Part shown: positions 1 to 9,279 of the stretch, in pieces
Layout: every line of letters begins with the position of its first letter
How positions within the stretch are numbered: position 1 is the stretch's first letter
Assembly (NCBI GenBank): GCA_030524175.1
Contig: JAUNHC010000031.1
Coordinates: forward strand, 1 to 63,933
Source: Eubacteriales bacterium
Lineage (GTDB): Bacteria > Bacillota > Clostridia > Lachnospirales > Lachnospiraceae
Direction: 5' to 3'
DNA: 63,933 nucleotides
Notes under the pieces: generated by a model
Seen by the model: the letters and a program-made list of their open reading frames with translations, nothing else
Databases searched by the model: none
What the model was told of the DNA's origin: nothing
Translations under genes and position numbers: made by a program

Positions 1-45
1 AGGAGATGGTTAGAACTCTTAAAGAATTATGGTGCTAAAACTTAA
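1..45 (+). CDS. C-terminal tail of a preceding gene (partial)
   Basis: Frame 1 is open from the first base and ends in TAA at 43-45, giving the tail RRWLELLKNYGAKT. This is probably the end of a protein that starts outside the window. Fourteen residues are too few to name a family, and it could be chance. The next 80 bases have no gene and lead into the ptsG-type promoter. Confidence 0.35.
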   Translation, partial: RRWLELLKNYGAKT

Positions 46-124
46 AGACGGGATTGAGGGGATGGGGAATTTGGAATAGTGTAAGTACAATTCATACAGG
101 TGAATGGCGACCTTAAATTTACAC

Positions 125-158
125 TTGACAAATTGCAGGAGAAGGTGTAGCTTATAAA
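125..158 (+). promoter_or_regulatory. Candidate promoter of the PTS operon
   Basis: A consensus TTGACA lies at 125-130. The best -10-like match is TATAAA at 153-158, but the 22-base spacing is longer than usual. The promoter is placed mainly because the antiterminator leader begins directly after it. The exact -10 box is uncertain. Confidence 0.4.
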
Positions 159-161
159 CAT

Positions 162-233
162 AGTATGTAACTGGTGAGCAGGCATTAACTATGCATAACA
201 TTAGGGATGTTTATGTGTGTTAATGCCTTTTTT
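162..233 (+). promoter_or_regulatory. RAT antiterminator site overlapping a leader terminator
   Basis: Bases 162-190 resemble the ribonucleic antiterminator target of GlcT/LicT proteins (GTAACTGGTGAGCAGGCAT). The right half of that element is also the left arm of a terminator: GGCATTAAC at 181-189 pairs with GTTAATGCC at 219-227 and seven T residues follow. This mutually exclusive arrangement is typical of PRD-antiterminator-controlled PTS operons. The PRD protein at 2481 is the obvious partner. Binding is inferred. Confidence 0.8.
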
Positions 234-308
234 GTATACATTTTTATACCCGGGGAAGGGCAGATACCATAGGCATCCTGTAAATTCATTGAAAAGGAGA
301 ATGTATTT

Positions 309-2456
309 ATGAAGGACAAAATCTTTGGTGTTCTGCAGCGCGTGGGGAGATCTTTTATGCTTCCTATAGCAATGCTCCCGGTAGCAGGACTGCTTTTAGG
401 CATCGGGCAGTCACTGACAAACGAAACTATGCTTCAGACCTATGGCCTTATGAAGATCATGGGGCCTGGGACCGTATTAAATGCAGTTTTTACGGTAATG
501 AGCAGTGCCGGTAATATCATTTTTGCAAATCTGCCCATTATTTTTGCAATGGGGGTTGCCATTGGCATGGCAAAGAAGGAGAAAGAAGTGGCAGCACTTG
601 CCGCTGTGGTTGCCTTTTTTATCATGCATGCATCCATCAGTGCGATGATCGTCATCAACGGCGGCACAGAGAATATGCTTGAGGGCGCCACTACCTCAGT
701 GGTGGGGATCACATCCCTGCAGATGGGGGTGTTTGGCGGTATTATTGTCGGACTGGGAGTGGCATCTCTTCACAACCGCTTTTATAAGATTGAACTGCCG
801 CAGGTACTTTCCTTTTTCGGCGGTACGCGGTTTGTCCCTATTATCAGTGCGTTGGTGTACACGGCAGTGGGTATCCTCATGTTTTTCCTTTGGCCGGTGG
901 TCCAGCAGGGCATTTACAATATAGGGGATCTTGTGTTAAAATCTGGATATGCTGGTACATGGGTGTACGGATTTCTGGAAAGGGCATTGATCCCTTTTGG
1001 ACTTCACCATGTATTTTATCTGCCTTTTTGGCAGACTGCGCTGGGAGGTACTTTGCAGGTGGCAGGACAGACCATTGAGGGTGCACAGAATATCTTTTTC
1101 GCCCAGCTTGCAGCGCCGGATGTGAGTCACTTTGCAGTTTCGGCTACCAGATTTATGTCTGGAAAATTCCCGCTTATGATCTTCGGTCTTCCCGGGGCAG
1201 CGCTTGCTATGTACCGGACAGCTAAGCCGGAGAAGAGAAAGGCAGTGTCCGGACTTCTGCTTTCTGCTGCTCTCACCTCCATGCTTACCGGTATCACAGA
1301 GCCTCTGGAGTTTACTTTCCTGTTCATTGCCCCGCTGATGTATGTAATACATTGCGTATTTGCAGGATTGGCTTATATGCTGATGCATATCCTTAATGTA
1401 GGTGTGGGTATGACCTTCTCAGGCGGTATCATTGATCTGTTTTTGTTCGGAATCCTTCAGGGAAATTCTAAGACCAGCTGGGTTTGGGTTGTGATTGTGG
1501 GAATTGTATATTTTATTGTTTATTATTTTCTGTTTTCCTTCCTTATCCGCAAATTCAACTACCAGACGCCGGGCCGGGATGACAATGAGGAGGTTAAGCT
1601 CTATACAAGAAAAGATGTGGAGGCCAGGAAGCGCGGACAGGAGCTTTCGGGAGGACAGACGGCAGAGGATCAAATGTCAGCGGAAATTTGCAGAGGACTT
1701 GGCGGAAAGAAAAACATTTCTGATGTGGACTGCTGTGCCACCAGACTTCGGTGTACGGTTTTTAAAGCAGAATTAGTGGATGATGCGCTTTTAAAATCCA
1801 CAGGTGCTTCAGGAGTGATCCATAAAGGTACCGGTGTGCAGATCATCTACGGACCTAAGGTTACGGTGATCAAATCCAATTTGGAGGACTATCTGGAGAC
1901 TGCGCCATTGGAAGAAATTTCTCCTCTGCCTGAGAAGGAGCCGGAAGCAGAGGCGGATGTGCCTATAGAAAAGGATAAGTTCCAAAAGCTGGTTAAGACA
2001 GTTGTGATCAAAAGTCCCATTACAGGAATTGCCGCTCCGCTGTCAACTGCACCGGATGAGGGGTTTGCAGGCGGAATGATGGGTGATGGTATGGTTGTGG
2101 AGCCTACAGACGGGATGATCACTGCTCCTGAGGACGGGGAGGTTTCCTTTGTTTTCCCCACCAGGCACGCGGTCGGATTTAAGACAGAGAGCGGAATAGA
2201 GATGCTGCTCCATATAGGAATAGACACGGTGAAGCTTAACGGTGAGGGCTTTGAAGTTCTCATAGAAGAGGGAACTAAGGTGAAAATGGGACAGCCATTG
2301 ATGAAAATAGACATTGATTTTCTAAAAGGCCATGCACCGTCATTAGTATCCCCGATCTTATGTACAGAACTGGAGGAAGGCCAAATGATCCGGCAGCTCA
2401 GCGAAGGAAGCATAAAGGCAGGGGAGAATCTGTTCGCCGTTGATTTTTTTGAATAA
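309..2456 (+). CDS. ptsG: PTS glucose-family permease EIICBA
   Basis: Membrane permease of the phosphotransferase system that imports and phosphorylates glucose or a related hexose such as N-acetylglucosamine. All three domains are in one chain: EIIC at about 1-430 with many membrane segments; EIIB with the motif DCCATRLR, in which Cys476 is the expected phospho-cysteine; and EIIA at about 580-715 with histidines 620 (TRHAVGF) and 635 (LLHIGIDT), spaced 15 residues as in IIA-Glc. The start at 309 follows an AAGGAG site. The leader RAT and the downstream antiterminator suggest substrate-dependent antitermination. Exact sugar specificity cannot be read from sequence; glucose is preferred because of family and context. 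Confidence 0.9.
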   Translation: MKDKIFGVLQRVGRSFMLPIAMLPVAGLLLGIGQSLTNETMLQTYGLMKIMGPGTVLNAVFTVMSSAGNIIFANLPIIFAMGVAIGMAKKEKEVAALAAVVAFFIMHASISAMIVINGGTENMLEGATTSVVGITSLQMGVFGGIIVGLGVASLHNRFYKIELPQVLSFFGGTRFVPIISALVYTAVGILMFFLWPVVQQGIYNIGDLVLKSGYAGTWVYGFLERALIPFGLHHVFYLPFWQTALGGTLQVAGQTIEGAQNIFFAQLAAPDVSHFAVSATRFMSGKFPLMIFGLPGAALAMYRTAKPEKRKAVSGLLLSAALTSMLTGITEPLEFTFLFIAPLMYVIHCVFAGLAYMLMHILNVGVGMTFSGGIIDLFLFGILQGNSKTSWVWVVIVGIVYFIVYYFLFSFLIRKFNYQTPGRDDNEEVKLYTRKDVEARKRGQELSGGQTAEDQMSAEICRGLGGKKNISDVDCCATRLRCTVFKAELVDDALLKSTGASGVIHKGTGVQIIYGPKVTVIKSNLEDYLETAPLEEISPLPEKEPEAEADVPIEKDKFQKLVKTVVIKSPITGIAAPLSTAPDEGFAGGMMGDGMVVEPTDGMITAPEDGEVSFVFPTRHAVGFKTESGIEMLLHIGIDTVKLNGEGFEVLIEEGTKVKMGQPLMKIDIDFLKGHAPSLVSPILCTELEEGQMIRQLSEGSIKAGENLFAVDFFE

Positions 2457-2480
2457 AACGGACTCAGAGAGGGAGAGAGT

Positions 2481-3311
2481 ATGTACAGAGTGACAAAGGC
2501 ATTAAATCATAATGCAGTTCTTACGGTGAAGGATGGAGGAAGACAGGAGTATCTCATATTGGGCAAAGGAATCGGCTTCGGCAAGAAAGTCAGCGAGCGG
2601 ATCGAACCGGGAAAGGAAAGCGTGGTGTATTCCCTTCAGTCTGTGAGCAAGAGGGGAATTGCCAGAGACCTTTTGCGGGAGCTCGATCCTCAGTTCCTGG
2701 AAGTGGCGGATGCAGTTCTCAATGCCGCTCAAAAGGAGTTTGACTCTATTGACCGGGACATACTCTTTCCCATGGCTGATCATATTGCATTTGCAGTAAA
2801 GAGGATGAAAAGAGGGGAGTACATTGCCAATCCCCTGACTCAGGATATCCAAGTCCTGTTTTACAAGGAGTACAAAGCGGCAGATACAGCCAGGAATCTT
2901 CTGCGAGAGATGCAGCAGATTGAGATCAATGAGGACGAGATCGGCTATATTGCTCTGCATGTGCATTCTGCTATCTGCGGTGAGAATGTAGCGGATGCCA
3001 TGCAGATCGCAAGCGCAGTGCGGGAATGCATCACCATGATCGAACAGGATCTGGGAAAGAAGATAGATGTACAGACTCTGTCCTATAACCGGCTGATGAA
3101 CCACATTAAGTATATGGCCGCCCGGGCAGTAAATAAGGAAAAACTAAAGCTGGATATGAATCCGTATATTTCGGAACAGTATCCGGAATCTTTTCAGATA
3201 GCTGAAACTGTCTGCGGACATCTGGGAAAGCATCTGAAAATCAAGCTGGAAGAGATAGAGATCGGATATCTGGCTATTCACATAGAACGGGTGTATACTG
3301 AGGAAGCATAG
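2481..3311 (+). CDS. BglG/LicT-family PRD transcription antiterminator
   Basis: RNA-binding antiterminator that stabilises the RAT hairpin when sugar is available. The first ~58 residues match the co-antiterminator domain (NHNAVL start, LGKGIGFGKK). Two PRD domains follow, at about 65-170 and 175-276. Each has the expected pair of conserved histidines: ADHIAFAVKR and IALHVHSA in PRD1, MNHIKYMAAR and LAIHIERV in PRD2. These are targets of EIIB and HPr phosphorylation in the family. It lies 24 bases after the EIICBA gene, so it is probably co-transcribed and feeds back on the RAT at 162-190. Whether it is closer to GlcT or LicT is unclear. Confidence 0.9.
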   Translation: MYRVTKALNHNAVLTVKDGGRQEYLILGKGIGFGKKVSERIEPGKESVVYSLQSVSKRGIARDLLRELDPQFLEVADAVLNAAQKEFDSIDRDILFPMADHIAFAVKRMKRGEYIANPLTQDIQVLFYKEYKAADTARNLLREMQQIEINEDEIGYIALHVHSAICGENVADAMQIASAVRECITMIEQDLGKKIDVQTLSYNRLMNHIKYMAARAVNKEKLKLDMNPYISEQYPESFQIAETVCGHLGKHLKIKLEEIEIGYLAIHIERVYTEEA

Positions 3312-3379
3312 AACCGGAGACATGGAGATATTTAATATAGAAAAACTTTACACTATGGCATTAAAAAGGAGAATAAATC

Positions 3380-3637
3380 ATGAAAACATTTGACTATATA
3401 ATCAAAGATGAGATTGGAATGCACGCAAGACCTGCAGGAATGCTGGTAAAGGAAGCAAAGGCTCTGGACTCCAAAATAACTATTTCCGCAAAGGGAAAGA
3501 GTGCGGATGCAACGAGACTGATGGCACTAATGGGAATGGGGATTAAAAAGGGAGACGAAGTGACAGTTGCTGTGGAAGGCGGTAATGAGGACAGCAGCTG
3601 TGCTGCTATGAAGACATTTTTTGAAGAAAATCTGTAA
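3380..3637 (+). CDS. ptsH: HPr phosphocarrier protein lacking Ser46
   Basis: Small cytosolic PTS phosphocarrier of 85 residues, normal for HPr. The catalytic region is intact: GMHARPAG with His15 and Arg17. At the site where Gram-positive HPr carries regulatory Ser46, aligned by His15 and by the KxxxxxxLM segment, this protein reads SADATRLM and position 46 is Arg. HPr kinase therefore should not phosphorylate it at the usual site. A good AAGGAG site precedes the ATG, and a terminator follows at 3701-3735. It could be a PTS-dedicated HPr with a second canonical copy elsewhere. Confidence 0.92.
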   Translation: MKTFDYIIKDEIGMHARPAGMLVKEAKALDSKITISAKGKSADATRLMALMGMGIKKGDEVTVAVEGGNEDSSCAAMKTFFEENL

Positions 3638-3700
3638 TCGTTCAGGCTGGAGCGTGTTTGAAAATTCAGCGGCAAGATAAGGAGATAAATATTGCAATGT

Positions 3701-3735
3701 AAAAGGGGCTGTCGGAGTGGACAGTCCTTTTTTGG
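3701..3735 (+). terminator. Rho-independent terminator after HPr
   Basis: AAAGGGGCTGTC at 3702-3713 pairs, with one mismatch, with GACAGTCCTTT from 3720, and a run of T follows. It closes the PTS operon. Confidence 0.8.
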
Positions 3736-3786
3736 ACTGATATTACGCTATCTTAAGGGTAAAATAAAAAGTAAAACCTCTGACAA

Positions 3787-3862
3787 TTGTGTAAAATAAA
3801 CATTTTTTAGGTATAATAAATTTTAATAAAATAAATTAGCACTCACCTATTGACAGTGCTAA
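3787..3862 (+). promoter_or_regulatory. clpB promoter with CIRCE operator
   Basis: TTAGCACTC at 3836-3844 and CAGTGCTAA at 3854-3862 are separated by nine bases. This is the HrcA-binding CIRCE element with a single mismatch in the right arm. A TATAAT at 3812-3817 lies just upstream, with a weak -35 (TTGTGT, 3787-3792). The operator covers the presumed start site, so repression by HrcA with heat-shock release is expected for clpB. Confidence 0.88.
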
Positions 3863-3944
3863 CAAAAGGTGTTATAGTTCGAATAGAACAAAAAACAATC
3901 AGTATTCTAATTTTGAATGCTTTTCGTATAAAGGAGGAAAGCCT

Positions 3945-6539
3945 ATGAATATCAGTAAATTTACACAAAAATCCATACAGGCGGTCCAGAATCTGGAGAA
4001 GGTTGCTTACGAATACGGCAATCAGGAGATAGAGCAGGAACATCTGTTATACTCCCTTCTCACCCAGGAGGACAGCCTTATTCTCAAATTGATTGAGAAA
4101 ATGGAAATCAATAAAGAATATTTTATCAATGTGGTGGAAAAAGCTTTGGATGCCAAAGTTAAAGTATCCGGCGGAGAACTGCGTTTCGGCCAGTATTTAA
4201 ACAGAACCCTGGTGAATGCTGAGGATGAGGCAAAGGCCATGGGTGACGAGTATGTTTCTGTAGAGCACTTGTTCCTTGCCCTTTTGAAATATCCCAGTCC
4301 GGGTATGAAGAAAATTTTTAATGAATTTGGCATAACAAGAGAACGTTTTCTCCAGGCTTTGAACACGGTGCGCGGAAACCAGCGTGTTGTCAGCGATAAT
4401 CCTGAGGCTACCTATGATACTCTCAACAAATACGGCGAGGATTTAGTGGAAAAAGCGCGTAACCAGAAATTGGACCCTGTCATTGGACGTGATGCGGAAA
4501 TCCGGAATATTATCCGGATCCTGTCCCGTAAGACCAAGAATAATCCTGTTCTTATCGGTGAGCCGGGTGTGGGAAAGACAGCCGCCATCGAGGGGCTTGC
4601 CCAGCGTATTGTAGGAGGCGATGTTCCCGAAGGACTGAAGGATAAAAAAATCTTTGCCCTTGATATGGGCGCACTTGTGGCCGGCGCAAAATACCGGGGC
4701 GAATTTGAGGAACGGCTGAAAGCCGTTTTGGAAGAAGTGAAGAAAAGTGAGGGTAACATTATTCTTTTCATTGATGAGCTTCACCTGATCGTAGGAGCCG
4801 GCAAAACAGACGGTGCCATGGATGCCGGAAATATGCTCAAGCCCATGCTTGCAAGAGGCGAACTTCACTGTATCGGTGCAACTACCTTGGATGAATACCG
4901 TAAATATATTGAAAAGGATGCCGCATTGGAGCGCCGTTTCCAGCCTGTTATGGTAGATGAGCCTACGGTTGAGGATACCATATCTATCCTCAGGGGACTG
5001 AAGGAACGGTATGAGGTTTACCATGGCGTTAAAATTACAGACAGTGCCCTGGTAGCGGCAGCAACCCTATCCCACAGATATATTACAGACCGTTTTCTTC
5101 CGGATAAGGCCATTGACCTGGTAGACGAAGCCTGTGCCCTGATCAAGACAGAGCTTGATTCCATGCCCACAGAGCTGGATGAGCAGCGCCGGAAGATCAT
5201 GCAGCTGGAGATAGAAGAGTCTGCCTTGAAGAAGGAAACTGACAATTTAAGCAAGGAACGTCTGGGAAATCTGCAGAAAGAGCTTGCAGAGCTGAGAGAT
5301 GCCTTTAATACGGCAAAGGCCCAGTGGGACAATGAGAAACATTCTGTGGAAAAACTTCAGAAACTCCGTGAGCAGATTGAGGATGTAAATAAACAGATCC
5401 AGAAGGCACAGCAGAATTATGACCTGGAAAAAGCAGCAGAGCTTCAATACGGTGAATTGCCAAGACTTGTACAGCAGTTGGAAATTGAGGAACGCAATGA
5501 GAAGGAAGGGGACAGAAGACTGGTACATGAGGCTGTCACTGATGATGAGATTGCAAGGATCATTTCCAGATGGACCGGCATCCCTGTGACCAAGCTTACA
5601 GAAGGTGAGCGGACTAAGCTGTTAAGCCTGGAGGACCAGCTTCATCAACGTGTTGTTGGACAGGAGGAAGGTGTGCGCAGGGTTACAGACGCCATACTCC
5701 GTTCCAAAGCCGGCATTAAAGATCCAACGAAACCTATTGGTTCCTTCTTGTTCCTGGGGCCTACAGGTGTAGGTAAGACAGAGCTTGCAAAGACTTTGGC
5801 TGAGAACCTTTTTGATGATGAGCAGAATATGGTGCGTATTGATATGAGTGAATACATGGAGAAATATTCTGTGTCAAGACTGATCGGAGCACCTCCCGGA
5901 TACGTGGGATACGAGGAGGGCGGCCAGCTTACAGAGGCCGTACGCCGCAAACCCTACAGCGTGGTTTTGTTTGATGAAATAGAAAAAGCTCATCCTGATG
6001 TGTTTAATGTACTTCTCCAGGTTTTGGATGACGGGCGTATCACTGATTCCCAGGGACGTACTGTGGATTTTAAAAATACGATCCTTATTATGACCTCAAA
6101 TATCGGTTCGCCCTATCTTCTGGACGGCATTGATGCTGACGGAGGAATCAAGCCGGAGGCAGAGGAAATGGTAATGAATGACCTCAGGGCACATTTCAGA
6201 CCGGAATTTCTCAACAGGCTTGATGAAATAATTTTATTTAAACCCTTGACAAAAGGTAATATTGGTAAGATAGTAGATTTGATGGTGAAAGACCTTGACA
6301 AACGTCTTTCTGACCAGGAGCTTTCCCTGGAGCTTACCGACAGAGCCAAGGACTATGTGATCGAGAATGGATATGACCCGGTTTATGGGGCCCGTCCTCT
6401 GAAGCGTTATCTTCAGAAGTATGTGGAGACCCTGGCTGCCAGGAGAATACTCTCCGGTGATGTCCATGCCGGTGATACGATCGTCCTTGATGTTGAGAAT
6501 GGGGAATTTATTACCAGAGTAAAGGATGGAAACAGATGA
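3945..6539 (+). CDS. clpB: ATP-dependent disaggregase ClpB
   Basis: Hexameric HSP100 chaperone that pulls proteins out of aggregates together with DnaK. At 864 residues it has full family length. Order of parts: N-terminal Clp repeat domain (~1-145); first AAA+ domain with Walker A GEPGVGKT near 205-212 and Walker B LFIDELH; long coiled-coil middle domain (~410-530), which separates ClpB from ClpA/ClpX-type unfoldases; second AAA+ domain with GPTGVGKT near 605 and [11 protein letters not shown]-terminal D2-small domain. The start follows AAGGAGG. A CIRCE element upstream places it in the HrcA regulon. Its stop overlaps the start of the DUF4250 gene. Confidence 0.97.
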   Translation: MNISKFTQKSIQAVQNLEKVAYEYGNQEIEQEHLLYSLLTQEDSLILKLIEKMEINKEYFINVVEKALDAKVKVSGGELRFGQYLNRTLVNAEDEAKAMGDEYVSVEHLFLALLKYPSPGMKKIFNEFGITRERFLQALNTVRGNQRVVSDNPEATYDTLNKYGEDLVEKARNQKLDPVIGRDAEIRNIIRILSRKTKNNPVLIGEPGVGKTAAIEGLAQRIVGGDVPEGLKDKKIFALDMGALVAGAKYRGEFEERLKAVLEEVKKSEGNIILFIDELHLIVGAGKTDGAMDAGNMLKPMLARGELHCIGATTLDEYRKYIEKDAALERRFQPVMVDEPTVEDTISILRGLKERYEVYHGVKITDSALVAAATLSHRYITDRFLPDKAIDLVDEACALIKTELDSMPTELDEQRRKIMQLEIEESALKKETDNLSKERLGNLQKELAELRDAFNTAKAQWDNEKHSVEKLQKLREQIEDVNKQIQKAQQNYDLEKAAELQYGELPRLVQQLEIEERNEKEGDRRLVHEAVTDDEIARIISRWTGIPVTKLTEGERTKLLSLEDQLHQRVVGQEEGVRRVTDAILRSKAGIKDPTKPIGSFLFLGPTGVGKTELAKTLAENLFDDEQNMVRIDMSEYMEKYSVSRLIGAPPGYVGYEEGGQLTEAVRRKPYSVVLFDEIEKAHPDVFNVLLQVLDDGRITDSQGRTVDFKNTILIMTSNIGSPYLLDGIDADGGIKPEAEEMVMNDLRAHFRPEFLNRLDEIILFKPLTKGNIGKIVDLMVKDLDKRLSDQELSLELTDRAKDYVIENGYDPVYGARPLKRYLQKYVETLAARRILSGDVHAGDTIVLDVENGEFITRVKDGNR

Positions 6540-6709
6540 TACCCAAAGACCCTGCAATACTATTAAGTTATGTGAATACACAGCTCAGGGACTATTATGA
6601 ATCCCTGGAAGCCCTCTGCTCCTGCAGAGGCATGAAGAAAAATGAACTGGTGGAAAAACTGGCGGCTATTGATTATCATTATGACGAGAATATTAACCAG
6701 TTTATTTAG
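6536..6709 (+). CDS. DUF4250 domain small protein
   Basis: A 57-residue protein whose ATG overlaps the clpB stop (ATGA), so it is translationally coupled and shares the heat-shock transcript. It begins [19 protein letters not shown], which matches the DUF4250 pattern (PKDP.hLLS.VN..LRD) as I remember it. It has no membrane segment and no known function. The arrangement suggests a role during proteotoxic stress, but that is inference only. Confidence 0.8.
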   Translation: MIPKDPAILLSYVNTQLRDYYESLEALCSCRGMKKNELVEKLAAIDYHYDENINQFI

Positions 6710-6727
6710 CGGCAGAGCCTGACACAA

Positions 6728-6768
6728 GCAGGCAGAAGAACAAGTATATGTTTTTCTGCCTGCTTTTT
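6728..6768 (+). terminator. Terminator of the clpB operon
   Basis: GCAGGCAGAA (6728-6737) pairs perfectly with TTCTGCCTGC (6754-6763), followed by five T residues. The sequence upstream of the left arm is not A-rich, so it acts mainly on the plus strand. Confidence 0.88.
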
Positions 6769-6786
6769 GTTACATAAAAGCATTTT

Positions 6787-7623
6787 TTAAGTTAAGCCCC
6801 ACGTTTTAGGTTTGTGCAAGTATGGAGGCAGAAGCGTTTTATCATTCCCGTTTGCGCTGTTTATCTGTATTTGTGTCAAAAACAGACATTGGCTTAAATC
6901 AGTATTGCATATATTTGTATCACGTGTATCAGCGCCTAAAAAATTTGCTCCGTATAGATTTGATCGTTCTAAATTAGCCGCAATCAATAAGGACATACTA
7001 AAATCCTTTCCTCTAAGATCTTTTTGTTTCATATTTTTCCCAATATAATCCTTAGAAGATACTTTATTTGAATTAGGAAAATATGATTGAAATATTGTAC
7101 AGATATGTTTGAGATAGTTGTTTGCCTTCTCACAGAATGGTTGGGTATCTAAAACAGCCAGCTTTTCTAATGATATGTCTATCAACATATTTCCCTCATC
7201 AATTAATGATCTTGCCTTTTCCTTTTCGGACTGCGGCAGCTGTAATATTAAACATTGTGATAAATACCATAGGGTTTGATATACTCTCATGACAACTAAA
7301 AACGAATTGAAAATTTGCTCCGCTTCTTTTTGGGGAATCGTAAGCCAATTTGGCAAATCCTTAACATAACGAGTAATATACTGCCCTGCACCAAAACAAT
7401 CATAAGCCATACAACCTTTTAGCCCATGTTTCGGTAATTGTGGATATATCTTACATTTATAATCAGTTTGAAGATTTTTGCAAGCTGTTCCGGCTTTTTT
7501 ATCTTTGGGAAATCCATCCGATTTTGAAAAATATAAAGCAACACAGCATAAGCCGCTGCAACTTTCACAATTAATCTTATATGGTTGGAATATAGATAAA
7601 TCAATGTCTTTGTTATATATCAT
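6787..7623 (-). CDS. YkgJ-like cysteine cluster plus pentapeptide-repeat protein
   Basis: A 278-residue protein starting at the ATG at 7623, which has an AGAGAGGT site; an in-frame extension to 7683 lacks one. The N-terminus carries a cysteine cluster, CESCSGLCC, then spaced cysteines ending in KCKIYPQL and GCMAYDCFGAG, as in the YkgJ family of putative metal-chelating domains. The middle is helical. Residues ~215-262 hold a short run of pentapeptide repeats (ANLERSNLYGANFLGAD). It is divergent from a TetR regulator that probably controls it. Molecular function is unknown; a metal- or Fe-S-dependent role is inferred from the cysteines. Confidence 0.75.
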   Translation of the reverse strand: MIYNKDIDLSIFQPYKINCESCSGLCCVALYFSKSDGFPKDKKAGTACKNLQTDYKCKIYPQLPKHGLKGCMAYDCFGAGQYITRYVKDLPNWLTIPQKEAEQIFNSFLVVMRVYQTLWYLSQCLILQLPQSEKEKARSLIDEGNMLIDISLEKLAVLDTQPFCEKANNYLKHICTIFQSYFPNSNKVSSKDYIGKNMKQKDLRGKDFSMSLLIAANLERSNLYGANFLGADTRDTNICNTDLSQCLFLTQIQINSANGNDKTLLPPYLHKPKTWGLT

Positions 7624-7752
7624 CTTTATACCTCTCTTAAAAAGTGTACCATTTGTGACATTGCTATGATATAGTATAAACATTTAGAAGAATGAAGTCA
7701 ACAAAGGCAAAACAAGTGCTACATAAATCAAAAAAGTGTGACAGGAGAATTT

Positions 7753-8304
7753 ATGGAAAAAAAGAGAAATGCCATAGCGGAGCAATCTAAGCAATGGATT
7801 ATGGAGGCAATGATCAGTTTATTAAAAGATAAAGAATTAGAAAAAATAACAATCTCGGAATTGGCAAAGAAATCCGGATTATCAAGAAGGACATTTTATC
7901 GTAATTTTGATTCTAAGACAGATGTGATTGTTTGCTGCTGCGAAAAGCTATGTAAGGAATACATAACCTATTTTGATAGAGATATGGATTATTCAGTTAA
8001 TCATATGGTAGACGTATATTTTTCCTTTTGGGAACAACATTTAGATTTTTTGCGCCTGTTATCGAATAATGACTTACTTTGCCACTTGATCGATGTGTCA
8101 AATAAATATTGGAAGTCAATTTATGAACGCTTTAAAAATCATTGGAAGGATAACAGTAATGAAACAGAGCTGGAATATTGTTTGCTGTTTAACATGGGCG
8201 GACTATGGAATATCTTAATAAAATGGCTGTATAGTGAAACAAGACAATCTCCCAAAGAACTAGAGGAGTTAATAAAACACTCCATCACTCTGTTTATAAA
8301 GTGA
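7753..8304 (+). CDS. TetR/AcrR-family transcriptional regulator
   Basis: DNA-binding repressor of 183 residues. The ATG at 7753 is chosen over an upstream GTG at 7738 because AGGAGA lies at the correct distance before it. The N-terminal helix-turn-helix is clear: ITISELAKKSGLSRRTFYRNF near residues 35-55, then FDSKTDVI. The C-terminal half is helical with WEQHLDFLRLLSNN, resembling the TetR_C_7 ligand-binding type. It is divergent from the cysteine-cluster/pentapeptide gene, with 129 bases between starts that should hold both promoters. Ligand unknown. Confidence 0.88.
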   Translation: MEKKRNAIAEQSKQWIMEAMISLLKDKELEKITISELAKKSGLSRRTFYRNFDSKTDVIVCCCEKLCKEYITYFDRDMDYSVNHMVDVYFSFWEQHLDFLRLLSNNDLLCHLIDVSNKYWKSIYERFKNHWKDNSNETELEYCLLFNMGGLWNILIKWLYSETRQSPKELEELIKHSITLFIK

Positions 8305-8378
8305 ATTATAGGGTGAAATTGCCTTTTATTTATGTATGTGCTATGATTTACCAAATTACACTTTGGAGGACAGAACCT

Positions 8379-8588
8379 GTGAAAAAATATGAATATAAAT
8401 TTGTAGAGATTCATGCAAAAAGAGGATTGAAAGACAAGGTTGGCGATACATTTGATGAATGCAAACACATTATAACTGCTGAAGCTGAAAATGGTTGGAG
8501 ATTAAAACAAGTAGTCACACCTTTTAATGAAAAGTCAGGTGTATATAATGCAACCGGATACCAAATTATTTTTGAAAAGGAAATTTAA
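8379..8588 (+). CDS. DUF4177 domain protein
   Basis: Small cytosolic protein of 69 residues. The GTG start at 8379 is preceded by GGAGGA; the longer open frame from 8301 includes a region without a ribosome site. KKYEYKFVEI and ENGWRLKQVV match the DUF4177 pattern (W/YEYK.v.i ... L...g..GWElv). Function unknown. It lies between the TetR gene and a P-loop kinase, all on the same strand, and may share their transcript. Confidence 0.7.
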   Translation: MKKYEYKFVEIHAKRGLKDKVGDTFDECKHIITAEAENGWRLKQVVTPFNEKSGVYNATGYQIIFEKEI

Positions 8589-8605
8589 ATCATAAAGGAG
8601 CGCCT

Positions 8606-9253
8606 ATGAAACCAACATTAACTACGCTGCCATCACTTGAAATAAAAGGGTGGTCCGAAGAAACGCTGTCTAATCTGGCAGCCCAAATATTAAATCACAT
8701 GCCCAGGCCTTTAATACTCATTGACGGGGCTGCCGGATCAGGGAAGACAACTTTAGCGAAAAAGCTTGCTGATCTGCTGGATGCTGATCTGGTTCATACA
8801 GATGATGTAAGCTGGTGTGCGGACCCGGTCCATTGGGACGGTGAGATGCTTGCAGGTATTGTAGGTCCCTGGCTCGCCGGAAAGAAAACTGCTTATAAGC
8901 CAACAGGCTGGATCAAGGAAAACCGGCCAGGTTTCATCAATGTGGATCCTGACAGGGCGCTCATCATAGAGGGCATGGGAGCGTGCAGAAGAACCATGCG
9001 CGAATGTGCGGCATATTCCATTTGGGTAGACACAGAGCCGGAGATTGCCCGAGCCCGTGTTGTTCAGAGAGATATTGCAAATGGGGAAAATGGCGGCACT
9101 GTGGAGTCAGTCACAAAATTCGCTGACTGGTGGGATTCCCTCATGCTTCCTTTATTTTTGGAGGAGGAAGCATGGAACCATGTGGATGTGATCGTGAATG
9201 GGTCCAGGTCTGATCTGACGAAAGATAAGCTTCTGGTCCATCACAATCATTAA
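8606..9253 (+). CDS. P-loop kinase, uridine-kinase-like
   Basis: Nucleotide-binding protein of 215 residues with Walker A GAAGSGKTTLAKKL near residues 41-54, then VHTDDVSW (likely acceptor-binding aspartates) and LIIEGMGA as the Walker-B-like strand. An R-rich lid region (ARARVVQRDIANGE) follows. These features fit the uridine kinase/phosphoribulokinase-like family in which short paralogues phosphorylate unknown small molecules. The start follows AAAGGAG. A terminator follows at 9280. The substrate cannot be deduced. Confidence 0.75.
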   Translation: MKPTLTTLPSLEIKGWSEETLSNLAAQILNHMPRPLILIDGAAGSGKTTLAKKLADLLDADLVHTDDVSWCADPVHWDGEMLAGIVGPWLAGKKTAYKPTGWIKENRPGFINVDPDRALIIEGMGACRRTMRECAAYSIWVDTEPEIARARVVQRDIANGENGGTVESVTKFADWWDSLMLPLFLEEEAWNHVDVIVNGSRSDLTKDKLLVHHNH

Positions 9254-9279
9254 TATCAACACTTCAAGAGTATTCATTT

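Noticed and set aside
1889-2413. Long antisense frames inside the PTS and other genes
   Set aside because: Low-complexity translations on the opposite strand of strong genes without ribosome sites; explained by codon bias.
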